A DNA stretch of 64,000 nucleotides. Source: Flavobacteriales bacterium UBA6051 (GTDB lineage Bacteria > Bacteroidota > Bacteroidia > Flavobacteriales_D > Crocinitomicaceae). The notes under the pieces were generated by a model. The model made no database searches and was not told the DNA's origin. It saw nothing but the letters and a program-made list of their open reading frames with translations. The position numbers and the translations under genes were made by a program. Shown here piece after piece: positions 1 to 8,645 of the stretch. How positions within the stretch are numbered: the first letter of the stretch is position 1; each line of letters opens with the position of its first letter. The DNA is taken from contig DIYP01000011.1 of assembly GCA_002427735.1 (NCBI GenBank), forward strand, positions 1-64,000. The letters are read 5' to 3'.

Positions 1-870
1 ATCAGTGCAACAGGCGCATCGACGTATTCATGGGATAATGGGTTAGGATCTGGCGCATTACAAACTATTTCGCCAACATCAACCACAACGTATGAAGTAA
101 CTGGTACTGATGCGAACGGATGTGAAAACACGGATCAAATCACAGTAAATGTGAATACACTTCCAAATGTAGTTGCTTCAGGCGCTGCAACTATTTGTGA
201 AGGAGAAAATGCAACGATCAGTGCAGCTGGAGCATCGACGTATTCATGGGATAATGGATTAGGTTCAGGAGCATCACAAAGCGTTTCACCAACATCAACC
301 ACGACATATGAAGTAACTGGAGCTGATGCGAACGGATGCGAGAATACCGATCAAGTAACGATCAATGTCAATCCATTGCCAAGCGTCACACTTTCTCCGC
401 TTGCAGATGCATGTGTTTACGATGAGACATATGCTCTTTCTGGTGGTATGCCAGCGGGTGGGACATTTTCAGGGAACGGTGTTTCAAGTACTAATTTCGA
501 CCCTTCTGTTGCTGGAGTTGGATCTCATACCATTACCTATACCTATACAGATGTGAATGGATGCAGCGCAGAAGCGAACCAGGCTATTTTGGTTATTGCT
601 GACTGCAGCGGAGTTGGATTGGAAGATTTGACCATGGCGGGATATCGAATCTACCCGAATCCGGCAGATGAGGTTGTATATATTCAGCGAGTTGATGAGG
701 CACAAGATGCCGAAATCAACATATACGATGGGAACGGAAAGCTCATCTACAGCACAATTGTGAAAGAAAATCCTTTGAAATTGACGGTAAGCGACTGGAG
801 CAGCGGAATCTATAATATTCAACTCAGTGTTGGAAATCAAAACTACCATAGTACACTTGTGATAAAGTAA
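1..870 (+). CDS. T9SS-secreted repeat protein, 5'-truncated
   Basis: The reading frame is open from the first base, so this is the C-terminal 289 residues of a larger protein whose start lies outside the window. It holds at least two copies of a 72-residue Ig-like/adhesin repeat (period 216 bp; the copy starting at base 1 recurs at 217), each with a TYSWDNGLGSG stretch and a TTTYEVTG-DANGCENTDQ stretch. About 65 residues of non-repeat sequence follow, then a type A T9SS sorting domain of about 75 residues (RIYPNPADE, IYDGNGKLI, SGIYNIQL, ending VIK). Proteins of this design are exported by the T9SS and anchored or released at the cell surface, often as adhesins. What it binds cannot be told from this fragment. 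The near-identical repeats suggest recent duplication or gene conversion. A hairpin terminator follows the stop. Confidence 0.9.
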   Translation: MSATGASTYSWDNGLGSGALQTISPTSTTTYEVTGTDANGCENTDQITVNVNTLPNVVASGAATICEGENATISAAGASTYSWDNGLGSGASQSVSPTSTTTYEVTGADANGCENTDQVTINVNPLPSVTLSPLADACVYDETYALSGGMPAGGTFSGNGVSSTNFDPSVAGVGSHTITYTYTDVNGCSAEANQAILVIADCSGVGLEDLTMAGYRIYPNPADEVVYIQRVDEAQDAEINIYDGNGKLIYSTIVKENPLKLTVSDWSSGIYNIQLSVGNQNYHSTLVIK

Positions 871-890
871 CGGCACATGGTTTCAGAGAG

Positions 891-923
891 GTCTCCCAAT
901 TTTTGGGGGACTTCTTTGTTTTT
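891..923 (+). terminator. Rho-independent terminator after the repeat protein
   Basis: A 7-bp stem (GTCTCCC / GGGGGAC, one wobble) with a 7-nt loop is followed by a T-rich tract. It lies 20 bases after the stop codon at 870 and faces the converging ruvC gene. Confidence 0.75.
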
Positions 924-953
924 GATGAGCCGTACAGCTCGATGCAGTTGAGT

Positions 954-1508
954 TTACTTGCTTCTTCCCGGGTTGTTTTTTACAAACGATTTCCAATCAG
1001 AGGATTTAGATTTATTGTGCTCACCAACACCACTTGAATAATGATGACAAACAGCTACAGCCAATCCATCAGTTGCATCCAGGTATTTTGGTTGTTCTTC
1101 AAACTTCAGCATTTTTTGAAGCATTGAAGCCACTTGTTCTTTTGAGGCTGCTCCAGACCCAGTTATAGATTGTTTGATGCGTCTTGGGGTATATTCTTCA
1201 AAAGGGATATTGTGATGCAAAGCGGCCGCGATTGCAACTCCTTGTGCTCGCCCCAATTTTAGCATAGACTGTACATTTTTTCCAAAGAAAGGCGCTTCAA
1301 TAGCCATTTCATCCGGTTTATATTCAACAATAATACCTTGAAGTCGATCGTAAATACGTTTCAGTTTATCGGGATGAGATGGAAGCTTGTTGAGTTGAAT
1401 AATTCCGAAATTCAATAGTTCCATCTTTTTCCCTTTCAGATGAATCATGCCATAACCCGTAACTGTTGTCCCGGGATCAATTCCTAGAATTATTTTATCT
1501 TGAGGCAT
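954..1508 (-). CDS. ruvC: Holliday junction resolvase RuvC
   Basis: A 184-residue endonuclease that nicks four-way DNA junctions moved by RuvAB during recombinational repair. The acidic catalytic residues of the RNase H-like fold are all present: D11 in GIDPG, E71 in IEAPFF, and D144 and D147 in DATDGLAVAVCH. Length and spacing match the family. The last 25 residues (after about 160) are Lys/Ser-rich and look unstructured. It is transcribed away from the flippase-like gene at 1522, with only 13 bp between the two start codons, so the two promoters must overlap coding sequence. Confidence 0.95.
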   Translation of the reverse strand: MPQDKIILGIDPGTTVTGYGMIHLKGKKMELLNFGIIQLNKLPSHPDKLKRIYDRLQGIIVEYKPDEMAIEAPFFGKNVQSMLKLGRAQGVAIAAALHHNIPFEEYTPRRIKQSITGSGAASKEQVASMLQKMLKFEEQPKYLDATDGLAVAVCHHYSSGVGEHNKSKSSDWKSFVKNNPGRSK

Positions 1509-1521
1509 TAAAAGAATTTCG

Positions 1522-2451
1522 TTGCTTAAAACTAAACAAAATCAGAGGAACATATTCACTTTCGTTAAGCTGATTCTTTTTGTTGGAGTATTAGGTGTTA
1601 TTTACTGGCAGGTCAGACATTTTAAGGCTGATGCATGGCAGGAATTCCAATTGTTGCGCCCGACTTCTTTACTCATAGCTGTATTTCTTGTCTTTACCAA
1701 TATTTGGATTGCCTATTTGAAATGGAAGGTGACACTCAATGTAGTCGTACCTGGAACTTTGCCTCAAAAAATGCGACAATCTTTTTTTGCTGGTATCGTC
1801 ACTGGGATGTTAACTCCAAATATGATTGGAAATTTCATTGGGCGCTTTTATTACTTTGAACGTTCAAAGCGAACCGGAATAATTCTATTCACCTTACTGT
1901 CGAACTATGCCCAGTTCGTTGCTACAATTACTTTTGGCTGGATTGCCATCCTTTTGGCAGGTGAATTTTATGCGCTTTCTGGTCCGAAAACAATTCTCGT
2001 TTGGCTTGGAGTTGGCGTTATTGTATCCTATCTGATTTACTTCTTTATCGATAACTTCTTGCACAGAGTTCGCAAAAAAGGATATTTCAAAGATTTTCAT
2101 GAAAGTTTAAGAAAGCACCGTACTTACCGCTTGAGAATTCTTGGACTCAGTATGGCGCGCTTTGCCGTTTTTACATTGCAATTTTCCTTGGTGCTCGATG
2201 CATTTGGAGAGTCAATGAGTTTAACCTCAGTGATGGCTATCTGGCAGGTTTATCTGATTACAATGCTCTTTCCTTCTCTGTTTTTGGGAAAAGTAGGGGT
2301 AAGAGAATCGATAGCGGTTTTTGTACTTTCAAGCATCGGTATGAACGAAGTTGCGGTTCTGTTTACCTCTTTCATTATTTGGGTGATTAATTCGTTGTCC
2401 CCAGCGCTTGTAGGTTTGATGATCTGTAAAAAACCAGATTCTGATGTATAG
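1522..2451 (+). CDS. Flippase-like LPG-synthase TM-domain (UPF0104) membrane protein
   Basis: A 309-residue polytopic inner-membrane protein with about eight hydrophobic segments, the first near residues 14-30. The pattern is that of the UPF0104 / lysylphosphatidylglycerol-synthase transmembrane family (AglD/YbhN-like). Members are implicated in moving lipids or lipid-linked sugars across the membrane; the actual substrate is unknown. The start is TTG: the only upstream in-frame codons before a stop are not starts, and the next ATG (MRQSFF) would remove two membrane segments. It overlaps the next gene, a glycosyltransferase, by 8 bp, which suggests translational coupling and a joint role in making a surface glycolipid or glycan (inference). 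Confidence 0.8.
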   Translation: MLKTKQNQRNIFTFVKLILFVGVLGVIYWQVRHFKADAWQEFQLLRPTSLLIAVFLVFTNIWIAYLKWKVTLNVVVPGTLPQKMRQSFFAGIVTGMLTPNMIGNFIGRFYYFERSKRTGIILFTLLSNYAQFVATITFGWIAILLAGEFYALSGPKTILVWLGVGVIVSYLIYFFIDNFLHRVRKKGYFKDFHESLRKHRTYRLRILGLSMARFAVFTLQFSLVLDAFGESMSLTSVMAIWQVYLITMLFPSLFLGKVGVRESIAVFVLSSIGMNEVAVLFTSFIIWVINSLSPALVGLMICKKPDSDV

Positions 2452-3556
2452 TTTGGTGGTCATATTCATCAATGTATATTTCATTTCATTGGGGCTTATT
2501 CTTGTGAGCGGATTTTTCCGTCAACGCGGAAAGGAGCGGATTTATGCCAATGGAGAAAATACCATAAATCCGCAAGATATAGTCGTGTTGGTTCCCTTTC
2601 GAAATGAAGAAAGTCGCATTGCTCCACTTTTAAAAAGTATAGAACAGTTAACCATACGTCCGAGTCGCTTTGTGTTTATTGACGATCACTCAAGTGATGG
2701 AACTGTAACGTTGATTCAAGAGGTGTTAGGCAACAAAGGTATTGAGGTATATAGTTTGCCTGATGATTCAAAAGGTAAAAAAGCGGCGTTGCGTTATGCG
2801 ATAGGCAAAGTTTCCGAGCGCTATATACTCACAATGGATGCGGATATCACGATTACTTCAACCTACTTTGAGGAAATTGCCGTTCTCGAAGAAGCTGATA
2901 TGTATGTGCTTCCAGCGATTATGAAGGCTCAACGAATAGATCATTATTTATATGAAATAGACCTTTTATTGGTGAATGCTGCGAATGCTGGTCTGGCGGG
3001 TATTTTACGACCAATTGTGGCCAGTGGCGCTAATTTGCTTTATCGACGTGATACTTTTAATAATGTGGACGATCTCGATTCACATGCGCATGCTGCAAGC
3101 GGTGATGATACGTATTTGCTTCGAGACTTTCGTAAGAACGACTGTGATGTTCGTTTGCATACAAACCCGTCGTTAGCTATCACCACTGAAACGCCGCAGT
3201 CTTTCCGAGAATTTATCGATCAAAGATTACGGTGGATTGGGAAAACGGGGGATCTAAAAGATCATTTAAGTACGTCATTAGCGGTGTTACAGTCTTTATT
3301 AACGTTCACTTTTTTAGCGCTCTGTATCGTATTTGCGGTAAAAGGAATGTGGTTAGGCTTGCTGTACCTTTATTGTTTAAAAACGGCATTCGATTTATTG
3401 CTATTCTTGCCTTATTTCGCACGAGTTAAGCGAATGGTTCCATGGATGCTCATTCCACTTTATGAGTTCTTTTTTCCTGTTTATTCACTCATTATTGTTG
3501 TGCTGTTATTTACGTATAAGCCGAAGTGGAAAGGGCGGGAGATTTATTCGAAGTGA
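2444..3556 (+). CDS. Membrane-anchored family 2 glycosyltransferase
   Basis: A 370-residue GT2-type transferase. An N-terminal membrane segment (about 1-22) is followed by a GT-A domain with VLVPFRNEE near 48-56, the metal-binding DAD at 132-134, an SGDDTY acceptor motif near 219-224 and QRLRW at 260-264. Two to three C-terminal membrane helices span about 282-362. The QxxRW signature is typical of processive or polysaccharide/glycolipid-forming GT2 enzymes. The sugar donor and acceptor cannot be read from the sequence. The ATG lies inside the end of the flippase-like gene (8-bp overlap), so the two are almost certainly one operon. Confidence 0.88.
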   Translation: MYSLVVIFINVYFISLGLILVSGFFRQRGKERIYANGENTINPQDIVVLVPFRNEESRIAPLLKSIEQLTIRPSRFVFIDDHSSDGTVTLIQEVLGNKGIEVYSLPDDSKGKKAALRYAIGKVSERYILTMDADITITSTYFEEIAVLEEADMYVLPAIMKAQRIDHYLYEIDLLLVNAANAGLAGILRPIVASGANLLYRRDTFNNVDDLDSHAHAASGDDTYLLRDFRKNDCDVRLHTNPSLAITTETPQSFREFIDQRLRWIGKTGDLKDHLSTSLAVLQSLLTFTFLALCIVFAVKGMWLGLLYLYCLKTAFDLLLFLPYFARVKRMVPWMLIPLYEFFFPVYSLIIVVLLFTYKPKWKGREIYSK

Positions 3557-3560
3557 AACA

Positions 3561-3633
3561 TTTCGACAGACCCGACACATCATGAATGGGAAAGCGATGT
3601 GCCGGGCCCTCGTTAGGCTTTGGTCTGTCGAAA
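3561..3633. repeat. Nested inverted repeat between convergent genes
   Basis: Outer arms TTTCGACAGACC (3561-3572) and GGTCTGTCGAAA (3622-3633) are perfect 12-bp inverted copies. Inside them, CCCGACACATC (3571-3581) and GATGTGCCGGG (3596-3606) form a second 11-bp stem with one mismatch, which is a G-U wobble if read as minus-strand RNA. The element fills most of the gap between the convergent glycosyltransferase (ends 3556) and the large secreted protein (ends 3641). It may end minus-strand transcripts, but no strong T-run follows, so an interspersed palindromic repeat is as likely. Confidence 0.7.
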
Positions 3634-3640
3634 TTAAGAG

Positions 3641-6600
3641 TTAAATACCTTGTAAGTCAATCTGTCGCATTCCGCCAAAGAACTTAAGTACCGTTTCTCC
3701 TATTCCCGGAACTTCTACATGAATCAAGTAGATTCCGCCAGCTACAGGGATACCCTTATGATTGTTCAAGTCCCAATCGAGTGAAGTTATAGGACTATCT
3801 TTTTTGAATGTCCGAATTAGCTTACCGTTCACCGTGTAAATCTTCACCGTACAGCGTTCAGGTAAGTTGGTGATTTTTACACGGGTATCCAGTCGATTGC
3901 GCTCATATTCAGAGGCACCATAATAGGGGTTGGGAACGACATTGATTATGTCCAGAGCACTAGTTAACTGATCCGAACTACCAGTCTCTGTTCGAATATC
4001 ACTCATGTTCCACGAGTACATGGGTTTTCCATTATTTGGACCTGTGGTTGTTCCGCCATATGTAGAGAACGTTTTATATTCTTTATTTACACGCAGTCGA
4101 ACAGTGGCTGTTGTAGATAATAGTTCACTTCCAGGCATAAGCATTGGATAAGCGACCCAGCTGATGCTACCATAAACGTTACGCTTCGTAGTGATGTCGT
4201 TTCCTTCGATGGCTAGCATATCTTGATACAGAACATGTCCTGATAAATCTTCTGTTTCCGCATCTTCAGGAATATATGCTGGGTAATCGTGCCCCAATAC
4301 ATAGTCATTTTTGGATTTATGCGCATAACTGAAAACGTATATAGGATGCATTCCACCCATGATTGGATTACCATTATCATCAAGTAAGCGATCCGTTGGA
4401 TTCCATATCATGTCTGCTCCGTTATCTGAAACGAGGAAAGAATTCTCCCCAAATGCCATATACAAGCGCGCACCAGATTCTATGTCAATAGCGTAACCAG
4501 GGAACCATCCCATTCCTGTTGTGCCAGAATTGTCAGGATTTCCGAGACTGTCCACGCTCGGATGTTTTCGCATTTGTCCAGCTTCTGCATTTCCTTCTGT
4601 GAATGCCGGTTCACGCCCCAATTCAATTACAGGGCACCTTGTCCATTTTGACCTATCAGATGTGAAAACAATGTCTACGCTTGGCAAGAAACTGATGGAT
4701 GCGTTTCTTCTGGCCGGAGCGGGAGCAGAGTAGTTATAGTAAGCCATTGGCATGTAACTGGATTGATATCCGGTAACGCGATGCGGTGCAACGGTCCCTC
4801 CCAGAATACTTGCCCAGTTTCTCGCTACATCAACGGTCAACTCATCCTCATAATTACATGGATTTAAATAGTCCGGGCCGTCAGGTAAGCAGTCATCAGG
4901 TGAAGTGGGGTCATATTCTCCAGAGCGTATCCAGTTTGTTGGAAAGAAAGCATCATTGTCGCTTATTCCACTTAACCATCGTTTGGAACTATCGTCGAAG
5001 TTTAATGTGGCATCCAATAAGTCACTCGTTTTCCATTCCATTCCACCAATGGCGCCTTCAGGTAGATAGTATGACTGCTGATTGATCTGAACGGAAATGC
5101 CCCATTTTGGGATAATTTGCTCGTTGTCGGTCCCTGTGACCTCTGTACCATTAACCACACCAATAGTTCTATCGGAGGAAACTACCTCCAATAATTCTCC
5201 ACCTTCGGATTCATAGCGATAGATGTCCCATGCTGCGGTATCAGCTCCGTTCGTAATAGATTCGTTGTAATCTCTGAAAACACACTCAAAGTATCCGTCA
5301 ACAACATTCAATGGATCAACGACTTTAATATTGATAGGTCCTTTACCATAGTCATATACAGGCATATCCATAATTCCTTGAGAGAGAATCGTATTTCTTG
5401 ATGATTCAGTCAGATCAACGATTCTTCCTCCATTACCAAAACCATCCATTCTTCTGATTAATGGCCCAGAACCATACTGAATGTTTTGAATAGTTCCATC
5501 TGATTCGGGGGCAGGGTTGTGTGGAATGGCGGGTACCGCTTTAATAGCACTTCCATCAGATCCAACCCGTGAAGAAATATAAGGTGTTTTTTGACCATCA
5601 ATCGCCGCCGGATCATTAGGATCATACTTTTTATACTCATTGTGCGCGTAAGCAATCGCAATGTAATAGTATGTTTTATGGTTAATCAATCGCTTATCAC
5701 CTTGAGCAAATTGGTCTTCTGTGATCAAAAAGGAATGACGAATCCCTTTATTTTCGGCATCGACTTTTGGAGTAGGAATAGAGAAGCCCAAGGCCTCATC
5801 AAACTCAAAGTTCGTAATATCAGCAATATCATTTTCTATATCACATTGAGCTACAATGCGGGCTTTAGACTTATCACGAATATCTGAAATTGTTGCTTGG
5901 TCGTCGATCATTTGAAAGATTTGATATCCTTCAAATACATAATTACGATCGGCAATTGTTTCTGGAATATTGATTTCATCTTCAACGTCGTAAAGTTCAT
6001 TGTTGTTGTTGGAAGAAACAGGATTTGTCAACATCAGAACCAACTCATTCTCCAATTCTTGTATAGTCAATTGAGGAGCGAAAGGAGGCTCCAATATTCT
6101 AAAACAAGCATCAAATAGAGCTTGAGCTTTTGTATCAGCTCGCTTCATTGCTGCGACTGAGCTTAATGCATCCCCATCAGATCCACGACCGTAAACGATT
6201 CCAACCGTAATATTGTTTACTGCACCCGGCTTAAGTGTAAACGGCCCCGCCGATTGTACAAAACGTCTGTCATCTTCATCGTTTCCGTTTCCTGCACCAT
6301 CTGTATCTACCTCGCTCCAGTTCCAGCCCATGTCTTGACCAGCTGTAGCCCAGTTCAAGGGGTCAGAATCCCCTGGGAACATATATGTTGATGGAATCGT
6401 AGTGGCTCCAGGTGAGTTCGGATATCCTGTTCCACCGTAAACCATTTGCTGACCATCTGCCCAGAATCCACTCATGTAATTGTAGAATTCAGGCGCATTG
6501 TCAGGGTCACTTACGGCATTTGGAGCACCATTCGTGTAGTAAGTAAACAAACGCATTCCGTAACGTTCATTGTCTATGAATCCATCGCCATAACCCACAC

Positions 6601-7894
6601 CAATTCCAGGATAAACAATACCATTTCCGGCAATTGCTTCTGCTACTGTTGGAGTTGTCCAAATACCAGTAGTTGGATCGTACACCGGTCCCACGTTATC
6701 TATGCCATCGGCATCCTGATAAGGACCTTCAAAAAAATCACAACCTACAGCAGGTGGATTTTCTCCATAACCGAGTGCGCCGTTATCGTTATCATCAAAA
6801 TTGTCTCCATTGTACATGTATCCTAAACCTCTCGATACATCACAGCCTGTAAAGTCATCACCTGCTCCTCCAATATCAGCATCGATATATTGTGCGAAAT
6901 AGGTGTCTGTAAGCGTTTGAGTACCTCGATTGATCAATTCATAATTGTAAAATGTCATTCGGTTTACCTCGTCATTTGTGGCAAATGAAAAGGCTTGCGC
7001 TCTGATTTCCATTCCGATGGGTTCTCCGTTCGATTCACCATGAATATTACCAGCGTCGTTGAATACCCACCAGTGCGTTTCATCTCCATAAAGTGAAACG
7101 CGTCTATCAACACCACATTCAATATCGTCTCTTCCTAAGATATCATCGTAAAGTGGGTAATCTCCGTGATCCGGATTGTAATCTGAATCTGCTCCAGAAG
7201 GCCCATTTGGATTGTCATAGAACGGGGCCATCCATTTGTCATGTCCTTTGGAAATATCACCATGTGCAGGCCATGAATATATTCGATTGAGTACATCGTT
7301 AGAAGGTTGCGTTGCATTATCGCACTTATCAGTGGATGCATCCGGTCCTTTGCAGGATTCCCACCAAACAGAAAATTGAATAACCTCTGATTTGCGAATG
7401 GTATAGAAGCGATCGTATGCTAGACAATCATCAGGCGTAATCGTTGCTTGACCGTGGTCTCGAATCCCACCTGGGCCTAAGGGGACCGATGGATTATAAT
7501 TACCTGAACCATCTGTGACGGCGAGTGGTCCGGCCCAGAAATCATTCGCATTGCGAAAGGTGAGTCCTGCCAACTTAAGATTCCCGCTGAGGTCTTTTCC
7601 TCCCATCCATAACGAACCAGCATAAATTACATTCAACCCTGATCCTGCTGGGATTTCATAGGCAGCTGTGTTTGTGGCGCGGTTTTGCCACATGCTACCT
7701 CCTTGTTCGATGAGCGCGTTGACGTCGTTAAAACTCATGGTGATTCGTGCGGTCGCCGGTGCGCACGTGGCACCTTTTGGTTGCGTGTTTGTGTCTTGAG
7801 ATGGGCTGTCTTTCTCGCTTTTATAGGAAAGTGCGTAATCTGACCAAAAAAGTGAAAGGGCTCCCACCATGATTGCTACAGTTTGCTTTTTCAT
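3641..7894 (-). CDS. Very large secreted protein of unknown function with a T9SS/FlgD-like C-terminal domain
   Basis: A protein of 1417 residues from the start chosen here. MKKQTVAIMVGALSLFW begins a plausible signal peptide; an ATG eight codons upstream (7918) is also in frame. The mature part is rich in Asp, Gly, Asn, Tyr and Trp, as in exported Bacteroidota proteins. It opens with a conserved-looking stretch (MSFNDVNALIEQGGSMW, then IYAGSLWMGGKD). I recognise no enzyme domain. The C-terminal about 100 residues (VVPNPYYG, VKIYTVNGKLIRTF, GGIYLIHVEVPG, ending FGGMRQIDLQGI) resemble a FlgD/T9SS Ig-like sorting domain, but the tail does not match the standard CTD. The likely location is the cell surface or outside the cell. 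The gene stands alone, with a 300-bp upstream gap. Confidence 0.85.
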   Translation of the reverse strand: MKKQTVAIMVGALSLFWSDYALSYKSEKDSPSQDTNTQPKGATCAPATARITMSFNDVNALIEQGGSMWQNRATNTAAYEIPAGSGLNVIYAGSLWMGGKDLSGNLKLAGLTFRNANDFWAGPLAVTDGSGNYNPSVPLGPGGIRDHGQATITPDDCLAYDRFYTIRKSEVIQFSVWWESCKGPDASTDKCDNATQPSNDVLNRIYSWPAHGDISKGHDKWMAPFYDNPNGPSGADSDYNPDHGDYPLYDDILGRDDIECGVDRRVSLYGDETHWWVFNDAGNIHGESNGEPIGMEIRAQAFSFATNDEVNRMTFYNYELINRGTQTLTDTYFAQYIDADIGGAGDDFTGCDVSRGLGYMYNGDNFDDNDNGALGYGENPPAVGCDFFEGPYQDADGIDNVGPVYDPTTGIWTTPTVAEAIAGNGIVYPGIGVGYGDGFIDNERYGMRLFTYYTNGAPNAVSDPDNAPEFYNYMSGFWADGQQMVYGGTGYPNSPGATTIPSTYMFPGDSDPLNWATAGQDMGWNWSEVDTDGAGNGNDEDDRRFVQSAGPFTLKPGAVNNITVGIVYGRGSDGDALSSVAAMKRADTKAQALFDACFRILEPPFAPQLTIQELENELVLMLTNPVSSNNNNELYDVEDEINIPETIADRNYVFEGYQIFQMIDDQATISDIRDKSKARIVAQCDIENDIADITNFEFDEALGFSIPTPKVDAENKGIRHSFLITEDQFAQGDKRLINHKTYYYIAIAYAHNEYKKYDPNDPAAIDGQKTPYISSRVGSDGSAIKAVPAIPHNPAPESDGTIQNIQYGSGPLIRRMDGFGNGGRIVDLTESSRNTILSQGIMDMPVYDYGKGPINIKVVDPLNVVDGYFECVFRDYNESITNGADTAAWDIYRYESEGGELLEVVSSDRTIGVVNGTEVTGTDNEQIIPKWGISVQINQQSYYLPEGAIGGMEWKTSDLLDATLNFDDSSKRWLSGISDNDAFFPTNWIRSGEYDPTSPDDCLPDGPDYLNPCNYEDELTVDVARNWASILGGTVAPHRVTGYQSSYMPMAYYNYSAPAPARRNASISFLPSVDIVFTSDRSKWTRCPVIELGREPAFTEGNAEAGQMRKHPSVDSLGNPDNSGTTGMGWFPGYAIDIESGARLYMAFGENSFLVSDNGADMIWNPTDRLLDDNGNPIMGGMHPIYVFSYAHKSKNDYVLGHDYPAYIPEDAETEDLSGHVLYQDMLAIEGNDITTKRNVYGSISWVAYPMLMPGSELLSTTATVRLRVNKEYKTFSTYGGTTTGPNNGKPMYSWNMSDIRTETGSSDQLTSALDIINVVPNPYYGASEYERNRLDTRVKITNLPERCTVKIYTVNGKLIRTFKKDSPITSLDWDLNNHKGIPVAGGIYLIHVEVPGIGETVLKFFGGMRQIDLQGI

Positions 7895-7918
7895 AGAGCT
7901 AGTATTTGAGTTGAACAT

Positions 7919-8169
7919 GATAGGCCTAAACAGTCCGGATAGTGAATTTCAGATTTATTCTAACAACGTACCAGAAGGCTAGACTTAATACGAATTACAT
8001 CATTCTTGCCGCCAAAAAACAGTGATTTTCAGCAGATTTATAGCGAAGTATACGCCTCTTTTTTTGAGGAGATTTATTTAAGTTGGGCGCTCAGATAATT
8101 TATCTGTAGTCTTTATTGATTGAACTAACCATGACCGTGTTTGCTTACAACACAGGTGAGAGAAGGCAT
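7919..8169. other. Intergenic region without a recognisable gene
   Basis: The space between the start of the large secreted protein and the terminator of the DUF3127 gene has stops in all frames and only a small CCTC-T7-GAGG hairpin near 8056-8070. It must carry the promoter of the 1417-residue gene on the minus strand, but I see no good TAnnTTTG match. Confidence 0.5.
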
Positions 8170-8198
8170 AAAAAAAGCCCTTCCAACTGGAAGAGCTT
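8170..8198 (-). terminator. Rho-independent terminator of the DUF3127 gene
   Basis: Read on the minus strand, AAGCTCTTCC, a 4-nt loop and GGAAGGGCTT form a 10-bp stem with one wobble, followed by a run of Ts. It starts 24 bases after the stop codon at 8222. Confidence 0.8.
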
Positions 8199-8221
8199 TA
8201 TACAATTAAGTATGATTTGTA

Positions 8222-8611
8222 TTAGAATGGAAGATCGTCATCTTCTGCACTTTCTGTAGAGGCAGAAGGAGCTGCAGGAGCAGGTTCAGATCCAAGATTC
8301 ATGTCAGATGGACCACCTTGTGGCATTCCTTGTCCAACTTTTTCAATTCTCCAGGCATCCAATGTGTTGAAATACTTTACTTCACCTTGTGGGCTAGTCC
8401 ACTCACGACCACGTAAGTTGAATGAAACCTCCACTTGATCTTGTTCGTTAAAACCATCTAGCATGGAGCATTTATCTTGAACCGCTTGGAACAAAATATC
8501 TTGTGGATACATGCTTGATGCATCAGTGATTACAAATTCTCGCTTTGCGAATTTTTCTGTTACCTGAACAGTATCTTTGATCAACTTTACTGATCCTGTT
8601 AATTTGAACAT
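8222..8611 (-). CDS. DUF3127 OB-fold-like protein with an SSB-type acidic tail
   Basis: A 129-residue protein matching the DUF3127 family of Bacteroidota: LTGSVKLIKDTVQVTEKFAKR at the N-terminus, followed by SFNLRGREW and YFNTLDAWRIEKVG, a strand pattern like an OB-fold. After about residue 95 comes a flexible Gly/Pro/Ala/Ser linker, and the protein ends in EDDDLPF. That end is nearly the SSB C-terminal tip (DDDIPF), which docks PriA, RecO, RecQ and other repair proteins. I infer a nucleic-acid-binding, SSB-like role; it is not the canonical SSB. It lies 34 bp downstream of the flavin reductase gene and is probably cotranscribed with it. A terminator follows. Confidence 0.85.
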   Translation of the reverse strand: MFKLTGSVKLIKDTVQVTEKFAKREFVITDASSMYPQDILFQAVQDKCSMLDGFNEQDQVEVSFNLRGREWTSPQGEVKYFNTLDAWRIEKVGQGMPQGGPSDMNLGSEPAPAAPSASTESAEDDDLPF

Positions 8612-8645
8612 AACTATTTAATCGTTTTGTTGTTGTTTGTTATTC

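Noticed and set aside
484..876. A 130-codon minus-strand ORF
   Set aside because: It is antisense to the repeat protein and mirrors its low-complexity codons. No signal or domain is present.
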